Source of the DNA: Chloroflexota bacterium
GTDB taxonomy: Bacteria > Chloroflexota > Anaerolineae > J102
DNA length: 64,000 nt
Assembly: GCA_029782215.1 (NCBI GenBank)
Contig: JAKOVD010000197.1
Coordinates: 92,034 to 156,033, forward strand
Direction of reading: 5' to 3'
Shown: piece after piece, positions 44,484 to 55,300 of the stretch
Layout: every line of letters starts with the position of its first letter
Position numbering within the stretch: the stretch's first letter is position 1
Translations under genes and position numbers: made by a program
The notes under the pieces: generated by a model
Told to the model about the DNA's origin: nothing
Databases searched by the model: none
What the model saw: the letters and a program-made list of their open reading frames with translations, nothing else

Positions 44484-45725
44484 TTAGTAGAGCTGGATCG
44501 GAAGTGCACCGCCCGGACCGGCGATCAGCCCCCAGGTCTGGCCAGAGCCGACGTCGATCTTGTCCTTGACGGCGGATTGGCCGGCCTGGGTGAGGGTGTA
44601 GTCCAGACTGCCAGGCGCCACATCGACGAAAGGCACGTTCTTGAACGATCCTTTGACCGGATCCTGCGATTCTGGCTTGAACTCCTTGCCGGCAATGACG
44701 AACACGACGGGTCCGCCGCTGACGTTGCCCAGGTAGACGCGGGCTTTGCCGGGCGGGGGCAGGATGCCATCGTTCTTCGCTACCTGCTCCAGCTTCGTGC
44801 TGACCTCGATGTCAGTGCCGCCGCCGGAGTTCTTGGCGAGCTTCACTTCGAGGGGCTGCTTGTTCGCGTCTGCGAACGCCAGGAGCGCGGCCGTATCCGT
44901 CACCTTGGCGGCGCCGGGCAGCTCCTGCCATTTTCTGTCCGCCAGCTCCTTCCGGTAGAAGGGCACCAGGGCCTCCAGGGCCGTGGGCGAAGTGGCCGTG
45001 AGGGTGCGGCGGTAGGTGGTGCTCTCGCTGGAATAGTTCTCGTAGTCGGCCGGCACAGGCAGGCCGTCTTTGTCCTCGGCCTTGGGTGGCTCTGTGCCGG
45101 CCTGGCCGCCTGAGCTCTCTTCAGCGGAGGCGGGCGTCGCATCTGCTATGGCTTGTCCGGAGGTCGGGTAGTTGTCGAGTTCGGCGGTGACGCTTGTGGC
45201 GTTGCCATCGGCAGGGCGGGCAATCGTGAAGATGATGGAAGCGTCGCCTTTGGTAAACTCCAGGTAGCCCAGGTACTCGTTGACCACGGCGCTGTCCTGG
45301 GTCTCGGTCCAGCCCTTGTCCGCCAGCTCTTTCCGGTAGAAGGCGACGAGCTCGGCAACGTCCGAGGCGCTGGTGTAGGTGATCTCATTGATCGCGCTGT
45401 CGTAGGCCAGGTTTTCGACGTCGGCGGGAGCGGGCAGATCGGGCTGGACGGCCGCACCGGGTTCCGCCGTCGGGCCGGCTTCCGTGGGTTCGGCGGTGGC
45501 AGTGGCCGTCGCTTCCGTCGTGGCCGTCGCTGTAGGGACGGCAGTGGGTTTCGGGGTCGGGCTGGGTGGCAGCGGCGTGGCCGTGGGGGCTGCGGTTGGG
45601 ACCTGCGTCGGCGCCGCCGTGGGCTGGGCAGGCGCTGCCGTCGCCGTGGGCGCCGCCGCAGGCTGGCCGCCGCAGGCCGCCAGGGCGGCGACGAAGAGGG
45701 CGAGGGCGAGGAATCGGATAAGCAT
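44484..45725 (-). CDS. Lipoprotein with two copies of a FYRKELADKGW domain
   Basis: The protein of about 413 residues starts MLIRFLALALFVAALAACGG (lipobox C18), then a long Ala/Pro/Thr linker (about 20-90). Two related domains follow: one with LPAPADVENLAY, AELVAFYRKELADKGW and GDASIIFTIARPAD, the other with LPVPADYENYSS, ALVPFYRKELADRKW and PLEVKLAKNSGG. The C-terminal part (about 305-413: LGNVSGGPVVFVIAGKEFKP) is separate. An alternative start 13 codons upstream exists. The function is not known; the domain also occurs at 41380. Confidence 0.7.
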   Translation of the reverse strand: MLIRFLALALFVAALAACGGQPAAAPTATAAPAQPTAAPTQVPTAAPTATPLPPSPTPKPTAVPTATATTEATATATAEPTEAGPTAEPGAAVQPDLPAPADVENLAYDSAINEITYTSASDVAELVAFYRKELADKGWTETQDSAVVNEYLGYLEFTKGDASIIFTIARPADGNATSVTAELDNYPTSGQAIADATPASAEESSGGQAGTEPPKAEDKDGLPVPADYENYSSESTTYRRTLTATSPTALEALVPFYRKELADRKWQELPGAAKVTDTAALLAFADANKQPLEVKLAKNSGGGTDIEVSTKLEQVAKNDGILPPPGKARVYLGNVSGGPVVFVIAGKEFKPESQDPVKGSFKNVPFVDVAPGSLDYTLTQAGQSAVKDKIDVGSGQTWGLIAGPGGALPIQLY

Positions 45726-45814
45726 TCGCGAGGGGTGAGTGGGGGAACCGGCGACGGTGCGCATACGCGTGTGCTGTGAGCTCCTGTGAGTGGGTGGGCC
45801 CGGTCGTGTGGGGC

Positions 45815-45845
45815 ATAGGCCGTACGGCCTATTCATGCCACTATA
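45815..45845 (-). promoter_or_regulatory. 18-base perfect palindrome beside a -10-like hexamer
   Basis: ATAGGCCGTACGGCCTAT (45815-45832) is a perfect palindrome. On the minus strand it lies eight bases downstream of TATAGT (plus 45840-45845), a possible -10 for the lipoprotein gene at 44484-45725. The flanks GGCAT/ATGCC extend the symmetry with a small bulge. This is a good operator candidate, though the -35 region is poor. Confidence 0.45.
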
Positions 45846-46206
45846 GGCCAAGCCCCAGCGCGTTTCGCTAAGCGGGACTCCAATCAGGAACACGGCGGCC
45901 CTGACTCGGTGTCGTTCCGGCCCCTGGCCGGCCCACAGTGTCCCGCATTGCCCGATACCTCCGTGCCGGCGGGAGGTCTGCGGCCCGCGCGACCATGCGT
46001 ACCCTATCCTGTTGCGGTCGCCGATCTGCGGCCCACCGGGCCTCTTGGGGCCTGTGAACCCGACACGGTACAATGCCGGGACGGTGCGGTTCCTTGCCGG
46101 GCAGGAGCATGTTCTGAGGGCGCACCGGTCGCGACAAGCCCGCCGCGCGCTGAAGGCCCGCGCGCTCTTTCACTCCAGGCAGTTCGATGGCAAGGAGTAC
46201 GGCCTT
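45846..46206. other. Spacer between divergent genes, no gene seen
   Basis: The 360 bases before the 2-hydroxyacid dehydrogenase contain open frames on both strands but no start with a ribosome site or recognisable protein. A TACAAT hexamer near 46070 could be the -10 of the dehydrogenase gene; no matching -35 is clear. Confidence 0.3.
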
Positions 46207-47268
46207 ATGGATCTCCACCGCTTGCGCATACTGGCGATCTCCGACCTCTGTATCACCGAATCGATGTACCGGGAGGCCTTTGGCGAACTGACCGGGCGCG
46301 GCGCCGGCCTGAAGGTCATCGACTGGCGCGTGCGAGACCTGAACGATCTGCGTGCCAAGGTGGACAAGACCGAACGGGAGGGCGCCGAAGCGGTGTCTCC
46401 GCCTGAGGGTCTTGAGGAATACGCCGCCGGCGCTGACATCCTCGTGACGCACCTGAGTCCGGTGCCGGCACGCGTCATCGCCGGCGCTTCCTCGCTGCAG
46501 CTCATCGGCTGCGCACGCAGCGCCTGGGAGAACGTGGCTGCCGCCGCCGCCAATGCCAGGAACATCCCCATTCTCTACTGCCCGCACTCCAAGGTGTCCA
46601 CGGCGGCGGACTTCGCCATCGGCATGCTGCTCATGGAGGGCCGGGGGATGGCGCGGTCGCACCAGCAGATGTCGCAGGGCATCTGGGATACCACCTTTTC
46701 TTTCTTTGGCAATTCGATGAGCCTGACGGGGAATACCGTGGGTCTGGTGGGCTTCGGCAACATTGCCAGGGCTGTGGCCCAGCGCCTCAAGGGCTTCGAA
46801 GTCACGACTCTTGTCTACGACCCCTTCCAGCCCGCCAACACGGTCCGCGCCCAGGGCTGCGAGCCTGTCTCATTGGACGAGCTGCTGTCCAGGTCCGACT
46901 TCGTGCTGATGATGGCCCGCGTGAGCGAGGAGAGTCGGGGCATGATCGGCCGGCGCGAGTTGGGATTGATGAAGCCCACGGCCTATTTCGTCAACACCGC
47001 TCGCGGCGGGTTGGTTGACTACGCGGCGCTGCGGGAGGCGCTGGCCCAGGGCAAGATCGCGGGCGCGGCCCTGGATGTCTTCGACGTCGAGCCCATTCCT
47101 CCCGGCGACCCGCTGCTCAAGATGGAGAACGTCAGCCTGTCCCCCCATGTCGCCGGGGTCTCACGGGAAGGCTATCGCCGTTCCGCCCAGGACCTCGCCC
47201 GAGATATCACGGCTTTCCTGGACAGAAACAAGCCGCGTTTCGTCGCCAATCCGCAAACGCTGAAGTAA
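46207..47268 (+). CDS. D-2-hydroxyacid dehydrogenase
   Basis: ATG 46207 has AAGGAG eight bases upstream and gives 353 residues, though the frame is open from 46012. The NAD site is GLVGFGNIARAVAQRL. The catalytic set is R266 (NTARGGL), E295 (DVFDVEPI) and H314 (SPHVAG), the classic Arg-Glu-His triad. It reduces 2-keto acids or oxidises D-2-hydroxy acids; SerA-, GyaR- and PdxB-type enzymes are relatives. It is followed 49 bases later by a kinase resembling rhamnulokinase, which suggests a sugar-acid pathway. Confidence 0.88.
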   Translation: MDLHRLRILAISDLCITESMYREAFGELTGRGAGLKVIDWRVRDLNDLRAKVDKTEREGAEAVSPPEGLEEYAAGADILVTHLSPVPARVIAGASSLQLIGCARSAWENVAAAAANARNIPILYCPHSKVSTAADFAIGMLLMEGRGMARSHQQMSQGIWDTTFSFFGNSMSLTGNTVGLVGFGNIARAVAQRLKGFEVTTLVYDPFQPANTVRAQGCEPVSLDELLSRSDFVLMMARVSEESRGMIGRRELGLMKPTAYFVNTARGGLVDYAALREALAQGKIAGAALDVFDVEPIPPGDPLLKMENVSLSPHVAGVSREGYRRSAQDLARDITAFLDRNKPRFVANPQTLK

Positions 47269-47317
47269 GGCCGCCACCGCCGTTCACACACCGCTCAGAC
47301 ACAGCGAGGATGCTGGT

Positions 47318-48811
47318 ATGGCTTACAAGAACTACCTGATCACCGACTTTGGCGCCAGCAACGGCCGCGTCGCCGTGGCCCGCTTCGACGGCAGCAGGTT
47401 TACGCTCGAGGAAGTGCACCGGTTCGACAACACGCCGGTCTACGCCGCCGGTTCGCTGTACTGGGATGTCCTGCGCCTTTACGCCGAAATGCAGAGGGGC
47501 ATCCAGGCGGCGGTCCGCACCTACGGCAAGATCGAGTCGCTGGGCATCGACACCTGGGGCATCGACTTCAGCTTCATCGACAAGAACGGCCGGCTGATCG
47601 CCAACCCCGGCAACTATCGCGATGAGAAAAGGTGGGCGATTGCTGGCGAGCTGTACGAAAAGGTCCCCCTGTTGGACCTCTACCGCAAGACGGGCGGGAT
47701 CACGCTGCCGGTCGCCAGTATCTACCAGATGTACTACCTGCGGAGCATCGATGCGCCGGAGCTGGCCAACGCCCATCGCTTCCTGATGATGACCGACCTC
47801 TTCAACTACTTCCTGACGGGACGAGCGCTTAACGAGTTTTCGGCTGCCGCCATTACCCTGATGTACGACCAGAAGCAGAGGCGCTGGGAGCAAAGCATCC
47901 TGGACGCCATCGGCGTCCCCGCCAGCATCTTCCCGGAGACCTTGATGCCGGGCTCTGTCATCGGCCCGATTCAGGCCAGCGTCTGCCGCGAACTGGATAT
48001 CGAGCCCATCACGGTGGTGGCTCCCTGCACGCACGACACGCCTGGCGCCATCGCCGGCATCCCTGCCGTCAACGAGACCAGGAACTGGGCCTTCATGCCC
48101 ATCGGCACCTGGTGCGTTCCCGGCATCCAGTCGGACGAGCTCATCGTCAAGGAGGAGGGCCTGGCGGCGGGCTACTACAACGAAGGCGGAGCTGAGGGTC
48201 AGAACCTCTTCGTCAAGAACACCACCGGACTGTGGCTCATCCAGCAGTGCCGGAACAAGTGGATGGCGGACCGCAAGCGCGAGATCACCTGGGACGAGAT
48301 CGTCCAGGGGGCCGCGGGCGCCCGGCCGTTTGGCGCCTTCATCGACGTGGACGACGCGGCTTTCGCCGAGCCGCAAGCGGACATGGCCGCGGTCATCCGG
48401 TCCTACTGCCGGCAGAAGGGCATGCAGGCGCCCGGAACCGAGGAGGAGGTGGCGCGCTGCATCTTCGAGAGCCTGGCCCTGCGCTTCCGCTACGACCTGC
48501 AGATGCTGGAGCGGCTGGCAGGCGTCCGTCTGGAAGCCCTGTACGTGGTCGGCGGCGGCGTCAGGAACGGCCTCCTGTGCCAGTTGACCGCCGATGCCAC
48601 CGGGCTGCCGGTTTCGGCGGGGCCGGTCGAGTCGGCCACCATCGGTAACCTGCTCATGCAGTTGCAGGCGACCGGAGAGATCACCAGTCTTGAGGAAGGA
48701 CGTAGGCTTTCCCTGGCTTCTTCCGAGGTGGCTCACTATGAGCCGCGTGACCGGCAGAGGTGGGAGGAGCACTACGGCCGCTATCTAGACACCCTGTTTG
48801 CAGGCCGCTAG
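47318..48811 (+). CDS. rhaB: Rhamnulokinase-like FGGY kinase
   Basis: The 497-residue kinase matches rhamnulokinase across its length: TDFGASNGRVAVARFDG, LGIDTWGIDFSFIDKNGRLI, FLMMTDLFNYFLTGRALNEF, PCTHDTPGAIAGIP and LYVVGGGVRNGLLCQL. RhaB phosphorylates L-rhamnulose at O1. No rhamnose isomerase or aldolase is in the window, so a related deoxy-ketose is possible. It is transcribed with the dehydrogenase upstream and ends ten bases before the SulP gene. Confidence 0.8.
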   Translation: MAYKNYLITDFGASNGRVAVARFDGSRFTLEEVHRFDNTPVYAAGSLYWDVLRLYAEMQRGIQAAVRTYGKIESLGIDTWGIDFSFIDKNGRLIANPGNYRDEKRWAIAGELYEKVPLLDLYRKTGGITLPVASIYQMYYLRSIDAPELANAHRFLMMTDLFNYFLTGRALNEFSAAAITLMYDQKQRRWEQSILDAIGVPASIFPETLMPGSVIGPIQASVCRELDIEPITVVAPCTHDTPGAIAGIPAVNETRNWAFMPIGTWCVPGIQSDELIVKEEGLAAGYYNEGGAEGQNLFVKNTTGLWLIQQCRNKWMADRKREITWDEIVQGAAGARPFGAFIDVDDAAFAEPQADMAAVIRSYCRQKGMQAPGTEEEVARCIFESLALRFRYDLQMLERLAGVRLEALYVVGGGVRNGLLCQLTADATGLPVSAGPVESATIGNLLMQLQATGEITSLEEGRRLSLASSEVAHYEPRDRQRWEEHYGRYLDTLFAGR

Positions 48812-48821
48812 GCGATTCGAT

Positions 48822-50561
48822 ATGCACTTTAGTCTTGGAAACCTCCGCAGCCAGGTTAGGCGCTATGTGCCCATCACGGCCTGGCTGCCGGCCTATGATC
48901 GCCAGCAGTTGAGCGCCGACGCCATCGCCGGGGTCACGGTCTGGGGGGTGATGACCCCAGTGGCGCTGGCTTATGCCCAAATGGCAGGGGTGCCGGCCGT
49001 GGCCGGGCTCTACACCGCCTTTGCCGCCCTGATGGCCTACGCCATCTTCGGCACCAGCCGCCATCTCAAGGTCACGGCCAGCTCCACGATGGCCGTGATG
49101 TCGGCGGCGGTCGTGGGCGCCCTGGCGGGGGGAGACGCCGCCCGCTATGCCGCGCTCACCGCCGGTCTGGCCGTGACGGTGGGGCTCATTCTCCTCGCGG
49201 CGGGGATCGCGCGCCTGGGCTTCATCTCCGACTTCCTCTCGAAGTCGGTGGTGACTGGCTTCGTGTTTGGTCTGGCGTTGACCATTGCCATTGGCCAGGC
49301 GCCCAAGCTCTTCGGCGTGCCGTCGACCAGCGGCAACTTTTTCCAGCAGGTCTACGGCCTGGTCGTCCAGATACCGGAGGCCAATCCCAGGACCATGGTC
49401 ATTGGCTTCGGCACCATTGCCATCCTCCTGCTGATCAGGCACTACTATCCGCGCATTCCGGGGGGGCTGGTAGTCCTGGCGATGGGCATCCTGGCCGTCA
49501 CCTTCCTGCACCTGGATGAGAAGGGCGTCAGCACGATCGGCGTCTTCCCCACCGGCCTGCCCACACCCAGGCTGCCCGATGTACGCCTGATCGATGTCCC
49601 CTACCTGCTCACAGGGGCCGCAGGCATTGTCTTCCTGGCAGTAGGAGAGTCGCTGGGCTCAGCCCGGGCTTTTGCCGCCCGCCATCGCTACGAGATCGAC
49701 GCCGACCAGGAGATGATCGCACTGGGCGCCGCCAACCTGGGCACTGGCCTCTTCCAGGGCTTCACTGCCGATGCCAGTCTCTCATCCTCCGCCACGGGCG
49801 AGAACGCCGGCGCCCGCACGCAGGTATCGTCCCTGGTGACGGCCGCGCTCATCTTCATCACCCTGCTGTTCCTGGCGCCCCTGTTCAAGAACCTCCCCAA
49901 CGCCGTCCTGGGCGGCATCGTTATTGTCGCCGTGATCGGCCTGATGGACGTGGCCGAGCTCAAGCGCTACTACGCCTCCAACCGCAATGACTTCCTTCTG
50001 GCGATGGTGGCGCTGTTCGGCGTCATCACGACGGACGTCCTGATGGGACTGATCATTGCCGTCATGCTTTCGCTGCTGATCATCCTGTACCGTTCCAGCC
50101 GGCCTCACGTGGCGGTGCTGGGCAAGATTCCGGGCCAGGTCGTGGGTTACGGCGACATCGGCCGCCATCCGGAAAACGTCACCGAATCGGAGCTGCTGAT
50201 CGTGCGGCTTGACGCCCCCCTCTATTTCCTGAACGCCAATGTGGCGCGCACCCAGGTGCTGGACATGGTCGCCGCCAGCCAACCCCCTCCCAGGGCGGTC
50301 ATCTTTCACCTGGGCGCCAGCGCCGATCTCGACGTGGCCAGTCTGGACATGCTGCGCACCTTGCTCGTCGAGCTCGAGGAGCTGGGCATCCAGGTGTTCC
50401 TGGCTCAGGTGCGGGGCGGCGTGCGCGACCGCCTGCGCCTGACCGGGGTGATGGATGTCCTCGGCGCCGGCCACGTCTATCCCAGTGTGGACGCTGCCGT
50501 GTATGCCTTCCGGCAGCAAGCCGGGACGGTCGCCGGAGAGGCGGCCGCGGCAGGAAGCTGA
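48822..50561 (+). CDS. SulP-family anion transporter with STAS domain
   Basis: The protein of about 579 residues opens with ITAWLPAYDRQQLSADAIAG, then VTVWGVMTPVALAYAQMAGV, the SulP entry. About 12-14 TMs follow, with GESLGSARAFAARHRYEIDA and DQEMIALGAANLGTGLFQGF, then ASLSSSATGENAGARTQVSS. The C-terminal STAS domain (about 440-560) has LLIVRLDAPLYFLNANVART and a SADLDVASLDML core. SulP proteins carry sulphate, bicarbonate or organic anions. The start ATG 48822 has only a weak ribosome site, so coupling to the kinase stop (48811) is likely. Confidence 0.88.
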   Translation: MHFSLGNLRSQVRRYVPITAWLPAYDRQQLSADAIAGVTVWGVMTPVALAYAQMAGVPAVAGLYTAFAALMAYAIFGTSRHLKVTASSTMAVMSAAVVGALAGGDAARYAALTAGLAVTVGLILLAAGIARLGFISDFLSKSVVTGFVFGLALTIAIGQAPKLFGVPSTSGNFFQQVYGLVVQIPEANPRTMVIGFGTIAILLLIRHYYPRIPGGLVVLAMGILAVTFLHLDEKGVSTIGVFPTGLPTPRLPDVRLIDVPYLLTGAAGIVFLAVGESLGSARAFAARHRYEIDADQEMIALGAANLGTGLFQGFTADASLSSSATGENAGARTQVSSLVTAALIFITLLFLAPLFKNLPNAVLGGIVIVAVIGLMDVAELKRYYASNRNDFLLAMVALFGVITTDVLMGLIIAVMLSLLIILYRSSRPHVAVLGKIPGQVVGYGDIGRHPENVTESELLIVRLDAPLYFLNANVARTQVLDMVAASQPPPRAVIFHLGASADLDVASLDMLRTLLVELEELGIQVFLAQVRGGVRDRLRLTGVMDVLGAGHVYPSVDAAVYAFRQQAGTVAGEAAAAGS

Positions 50562-50611
50562 ATCTCTGTTAAGAGTTGTACGCCACGTGGAGCGCCCTTA
50601 CGAGGTGGCGG

Positions 50612-52270
50612 TTACTTCGATCCCCTCAAAACCGCAGGAAGATACAGTCTCGGTTCGGAATACGTGACGAAGAGCTCGTACTGGCCCTTCACGCGCTGGT
50701 CGGCGCGGTAGACCACTTCTTGCCCGCTAGGGCTGATGGCGAAGGCGCCTGTGCTGCCGCCAGTGACGAGGGGGCCATTGAGCTTGGAAACGGGTCCACC
50801 GGCGATCGGCGCCCGGAAAAGCTCCTTGACGCCTTTCGTGTCCTGGTCGGCGGCGTAGACCACGCTCTGGCTGTCCGGGCTGATGGCGATGCGGTAGAGA
50901 TCGATGGCGCCGCCGGCGGTAAGGGGACCGTTCAACTTAACGGATGGGCCACCCGCCACCGGTACGCTCCACAGATCAAACATCTCATCGATCTGCTGGT
51001 CGGCGACGTAGACCACGCGGCTGCCGTCGGGACTGATCGGCAGCGGCTTGCCGATCGCACCCCGCATACTTCTGCCGGCCGGATAAGGCGGATTGAGCTT
51101 GACGTCGGCGCCGCCTGTGATGGCAGCGCGATAGAGCTCTGTCACGCTGCTGATGTCCTGGCTGGCGTTATAGACCACCACGCTGCTGTCTGACGTGACG
51201 GCGTAGTTGTCGCCCACGTTGCCATCCTTGACCAGAGCCCCGTTCAACTGCGTGACTTGACCCCCTCCGATGGGGACGCTGTACAGGTTCCACGTCTTGT
51301 CCGGCGGACGCTGCCAGGTGTAGACCACGCGGCTGCTGTCCGGGCTAATGGTGAATCTCCAGCTTAGGGTGATGTCCGCCACGGCGCCTGCGTCCAGCTT
51401 GACCGGTGCCCCTCCCGTCGCCGCCACACTGTACAGCTCAGAGCGATAGTCGACAACAGCAGCTCTTACCTTGTAAACGACCCGGCGGCTGTCGGGCGCA
51501 AAGGCCCAGTCCTGCAGAAAACCGCCGCTAAAGAAGTCACCGCTAAGTTTGACCACACTGCCGCCGCCGATGGGGACCCCGTAAAGGTCATAGCGGCCAT
51601 CGACCTGCTGGTCAGCAGAGTAGGCCACGCGCGTGCTGTCGGGACTGATGATGGCAAACCCGACGCTGCCGCCGCTCACCAGCGGGCCGTTGAGCTTGAC
51701 CGGGGCGCCGCCGGTCACTGCCACACTATACAGTTCGGTCCTCCCTGCCGTTTCCTGGTCCGCAAGGTAGACGACACGCTTGCCATCAGGACTGGCCCAG
51801 AAGGAAGAGACGCTGCCGTTCACGGGCAGCGGCGAGTTGAGCTTCGTCGGGACGCCGCCCTGAATGGGGATGCTGTAGAGCTCGTTGGCGCCGGGAGTGT
51901 CCTGCGGCGCCAGGTAGACCACGCGTTGGCTATCGGATGTAATGCGGAAGCTGGAAACCCTGGCGTCGGTGGGGAGGATGCCACTGAGGCGGGTAGGGGC
52001 AGTGCCGCCGCGGATAGGGACGCTGAACAACTCGTGCGACCGGGCGGCGCGCTGATCGGCGACGTAGACCACGAAGCGGCCGTCAGGACTGATGGCAAAG
52101 GCAGGGAAGGAATCGACGCTGCCGCCGGGCGGCAGGTCGCCGCTGATGCGGACATTGAGCTGGTTCGCCAGCGCGCGACGGCTGAACAGCAGCACGCAGG
52201 CCAGCACCAGGCCGGTCAGTACGAGCCGGCGCCGGGAGTAGGCATGGCGATATTCCTGAAGAGGTGTCAT
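50612..52270 (-). CDS. Secreted PD40 beta-propeller protein
   Basis: The 552-residue protein has a signal/TM segment (about 17-34: LVLTGLVLACVLLFSRRALA). Ten repeats with the core ISPDSxRVVYxADQxxxGxxELYSVP follow, the WD40-like TolB (PD40) pattern, spaced 45-52 residues apart. Ten such units would form one or two propellers. The C-terminus is RLYLPAVLRGSK, similar to two other secreted proteins in the window. There is no enzyme domain. The role may be binding at the cell surface. Confidence 0.8.
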   Translation of the reverse strand: MTPLQEYRHAYSRRRLVLTGLVLACVLLFSRRALANQLNVRISGDLPPGGSVDSFPAFAISPDGRFVVYVADQRAARSHELFSVPIRGGTAPTRLSGILPTDARVSSFRITSDSQRVVYLAPQDTPGANELYSIPIQGGVPTKLNSPLPVNGSVSSFWASPDGKRVVYLADQETAGRTELYSVAVTGGAPVKLNGPLVSGGSVGFAIISPDSTRVAYSADQQVDGRYDLYGVPIGGGSVVKLSGDFFSGGFLQDWAFAPDSRRVVYKVRAAVVDYRSELYSVAATGGAPVKLDAGAVADITLSWRFTISPDSSRVVYTWQRPPDKTWNLYSVPIGGGQVTQLNGALVKDGNVGDNYAVTSDSSVVVYNASQDISSVTELYRAAITGGADVKLNPPYPAGRSMRGAIGKPLPISPDGSRVVYVADQQIDEMFDLWSVPVAGGPSVKLNGPLTAGGAIDLYRIAISPDSQSVVYAADQDTKGVKELFRAPIAGGPVSKLNGPLVTGGSTGAFAISPSGQEVVYRADQRVKGQYELFVTYSEPRLYLPAVLRGSK

Positions 52271-52300
52271 GAGCGGCTCTCCTCGCTCATGAATCATCGC

Positions 52301-55300
52301 TCAGCGCTGCAGCCGTGGCAAGAAAACACTCGCGGGAGGCGTGATCTCGAAGGACTTCGCCTCTGAAATGCGCTCCTGCGGCGTCTGGTTGCGCACCGCC
52401 ACGCCCACTGTCTGCCCGGCGGCGAGCAAAGCGGGCGCAAGCTGCACCTTGAGCTGCATTGCGCTCACGACCTGGGTGTTTAGGGGAGCGCCATTCCACA
52501 GCACCTGGGCGTCAGGGGCGAAGTGACTGCCGTTGATCGTGAGGGTGGTGGCCGGACTGCCCGCAGGCACACTTCCGGGTGAGAGGCTGGTAATGGTGGG
52601 AGGCAGCGCCTCGACCTCGAAGGGCTCCTTGTTTGATTCGAAGTTGCCCGGCGCCGGCGACCGCACGCTGACGAGCGCTGTGCCCGCGCTGGCCAGTTGG
52701 TCCGTCCCCACGTCTGCCGTGAGGTGGGTCTCGTCCACCACGACGGTAGGCAGGGCGGCGCCGTCCCAAAGGACGACAGCGTCGGCGGCGAAGCCGGAAC
52801 CGCTCACGTTCAGGGTGAACGCTGAACTGCCGGCGGTGGCCGTGACCGGGTCGAGCGCGCTGACAAACGGCTGGTCGCCAAGCGCGGTGGTGGCCCACGT
52901 ATTAGGCTTGTTCCAAACCGCCTTGTACGGCCACACGTGGTCGTCGCCCTGCCCGCTGACCGCGTAGTGGCCGGCGGCCAGGCCGACCAGGTGGTCCCAC
53001 CCGTTCAGCATTCCCTTGTCGATGCGCAGCTCGGCGCTCCAGGCGCCGGCCGTGGCGCTGATCTGCGCTTGCAGCCCGCCTGGTCCCGGATCGGTGAAGC
53101 CGCCGCCGCCATCGCCAGCGTAGGTCAGGACTGAACCGTCCTCACCGGCGAAGAAGGCGTAGTCGCTGGGCTGCGCCTGGGCGTTGCGGCTGCGATCGAC
53201 GTCGACGCGCAGCCCGGCGTAGTCACCGCTGGCCGCGCCCCTGGCCAGCCCGGCGAAGCAGGCCCAGAGATAGGGGTCGGTGCGTAGGATGCGCACGGTC
53301 GCCTGGGAGCCGTCGGCGTAGGGCCGCAGCAGGACTGTGGCGGCGTTGGCGTAGCTGCTGTCGTCGCACTTGCCGTCAAGCGCCGGCGCCGCGGTGATGG
53401 GAACGCTCACCGGCGCCACGTTGAAGGCAGCCTCCGCGGTGCCCTGGTTGCCGTCGCCATCGGTGGCCGTGAGCACGGCGGTGTGGGCGCCGGGCGCCAG
53501 ACCGGCGGCGGTGCTGGCTGCCCCGCTGCCGCTGGCGCTGCCGTCAACCGTCCATGCCAGGGCGGCGCCGTTCAGGCCGCCGTCCTCGGCGTCGGTGGCG
53601 CCGCCCTGCAGCATGACCGTCTGGCCGGCAGGGAAGCTCTGTCCTGCGGACGGGGCCGCAACGTAGGGCTCGGGTTTGCGGTTGTTGACCGTGAACGGCT
53701 GCGAAACGGCGATGCCGGTGTTGTAGCCGTCGCTGGCCAGCACACGGATGCGCGACTGGTTGGCGCCGCCGCCGGGCAGCGAGCCCAGGTCGTCAAGCGT
53801 CAGGGCGCCGCCGCCGTTAGGCGAACCGGGATCGTTGGCCACGATGGTGTGCCAACTGGCGCCGTTGTTGTGACTGTACTGCACCGTGTAGAGCAGATGG
53901 TCGCCGGGATCGGCGTCGCTGGCCGTCCACTGGATGGTGAGCTGGTCGTCAATCACACTCCCGCCTGTTGGCTTCTGGATGGCGACGGTGGGGGTATGGC
54001 TGCCCGGCGTCAGGCTGTCGAGGACCGTGTTGTCTGCCAGGAGCTGGACGGTCGCCACCTGGCCGGTGGGCGGCGCAAAGACGTCGCTGAAGAGCGCCGA
54101 GTCCGCGCCGGCGGCGTGGTTGTCCATCTCAAGGGGAGTCAGGGTGCGGGTCGCCAGGACGCCGCCCACCGCGTCGAGCAGGCGCAGGCGGAAGGTGGCC
54201 TGCGGGCCGGAAGGCTGCGCCGTCGCGCTCGCGCGGGCGGCCGCCTGCACGGTGGCGGGCGGCACCGAGGAGGTGGGCAGCACCAGGACGGAGCCCAACT
54301 TCCCGCGCAGATTGGTCGCGTCGACCCAACCCGTCACGAACACACTGTTGCCCGCCAATGGCCCCGCCTGTGGCCCCGCCTGTGGCCCCGCCTGCGCCGC
54401 CGCTGCCTGCACGGCGGCGAAGCTGTTCATCAGCGCCCGCCAGGTATAGTCGCTCACCCACTGGGCGCTGCCGTAGCTCATGAAGTCGGAGGCCTGGTCC
54501 GGGCGGATGGGCGTCTGGGTGACGGAGTCAAAACCGTAGTATTGGTCTGGTCCTACGGGCCCGATCTGGCAGGGTGGGTAAGGATAGTTGGTGTCGATGC
54601 CTTCTGGGTTGCCGCAGTCGACGTGTTGGCGGCCGTAGTTGTGCGCGAGTTCCTGGGCCATGACGCGGCCCGGGCGGACGTCGTTCCAGCCGGATGGCAT
54701 GGGGTCGGGGGTATGGGCCGGCAACTGCACCCACGAGTCGGTGGTAGAGAGGCTGGCATAGCCCGAGGCGCCGCCGTTGTTGGCGTCGGGGTGCACCATG
54801 CCCATGAAATGCACCGGTGCGCCGATGTTGTCGCAGGCGTCGGGGTTGAACGTGAGCTGCGATCGCGCCCACAGCGACATGATGACCTTGTCGCGGTCAG
54901 GCGGGCCGTTGGTCACACTCCAACCATCCTCCAGCTCATAGGCTCCGTAGCAGGGATAGGGCACGCCGTAGTAGGTGCAGACCTGGAGCTCTTCCACCGG
55001 GTCGGTGTCGCGATAGATCCATGTTCCCGGCACGGGCCAACGGCGGTCGAAGTGGCTGACCATGGGCCAGAAATTGGGGTCGTTGACCGAGGGCAGGGGC
55101 GTGTGGGTGCGTACGGGCACCGTCCAAACGCACACCGGCGGCTGGTTCTGAAAGGTGAGGGTCTTGGTCAGCTCATTGTCGGCACGATTGGGGTCGGTGT
55201 GGATGAGGCGCGGGTCGACCTCGACCTTCAGCGTCACGGCGCCGGTGTTGGTCCACGAGGCGGGCAGCAGGAAATACCAGCCGTCGTCCAGGTGAGCGCG

